DNA of 64,000 nucleotides from NCBI GenBank assembly GCA_944472155.2, contig OX235271.1:44961991-45025990 (forward strand), in the 5' to 3' direction. Source of the stretch: Trichobilharzia szidati (lineage: Eukaryota; Platyhelminthes; Trematoda; Strigeidida; Schistosomatidae). The notes under the pieces are model-generated. The model did no database searches. It was not told the DNA's origin and was given only the letters and a program-made list of their open reading frames with translations. Below are positions 63,951 to 64,000 of this stretch, in pieces (the first letter of the stretch is position 1; every line of letters begins with the position of its first letter). A program made the translations under genes and the position numbers.

Positions 63951-64000
63951 TATATATATACTGACAGCCAGATCCCTTGTCTGATGTTTATTAACATAAA

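Overview
The window looks like nuclear DNA of a blood fluke or close trematode relative (Schistosoma/Trichobilharzia type). I infer this from AT-rich DNA with almost no unbroken host genes and a repeat mixture known from schistosomes: Penelope-like elements (PLEs) with GIY-YIG endonuclease tails, RTE/SR2-like and CR1-like LINEs, CsRn1-clade Gypsy LTR retrotransposons, and tRNA-headed SINEs of the Sm-alpha kind, one with a hammerhead ribozyme. I cannot name the species from sequence alone.

Layout. 1-20 kb is a graveyard of decayed RTE, PLE and LINE copies and short SINEs; its best preserved item is a SINE at 3731-4108 with a consensus-perfect hammerhead ribozyme at 3829-3871. 21.3-23.2 kb is a short LTR element (two LTRs, PBS, PPT, 4-bp target duplication) whose interior is not gag-pol but a frame-shifted glutamine-rich coding stretch. 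23.3-29.8 kb is PLE territory with nested insertions, including a solo LTR of that same family inside a PLE reverse transcriptase. 29.8-38.6 kb holds degraded LINEs (both strands) and PLE scraps. 38.6-39.5 kb carries the one convincing host gene, a D-type cyclin on the minus strand, with a possible unknown exon just upstream. 40.4-51.3 kb is a nested pair of Gypsy elements: an intact one (42145-47833) inserted in the integrase of another (40422-51336), both with apparently identical LTRs and clean 4-bp target duplications. 53.0-55.9 kb is an internally deleted copy of the outer element. 57.2-61.7 kb is an apparently full-coding CR1-like LINE (PHD-finger ORF1; endonuclease/reverse transcriptase ORF2). 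62.6-63.3 kb is a GC-rich inverted-repeat unit of unknown class, followed by a LINE 3' fragment.

How parts relate. The autonomous elements supply copying enzymes; the SINEs, the glutamine-rich LTR unit and the inverted-repeat unit have none and presumably borrow them. Several SINE and RTE copies share the same 3' tail, which suggests SINE mobilisation by the RTE machinery. The nested order gives relative ages: PLEs are oldest, then the short LTR family and the outer Gypsy, with the inner Gypsy and the 57-62 kb LINE youngest.
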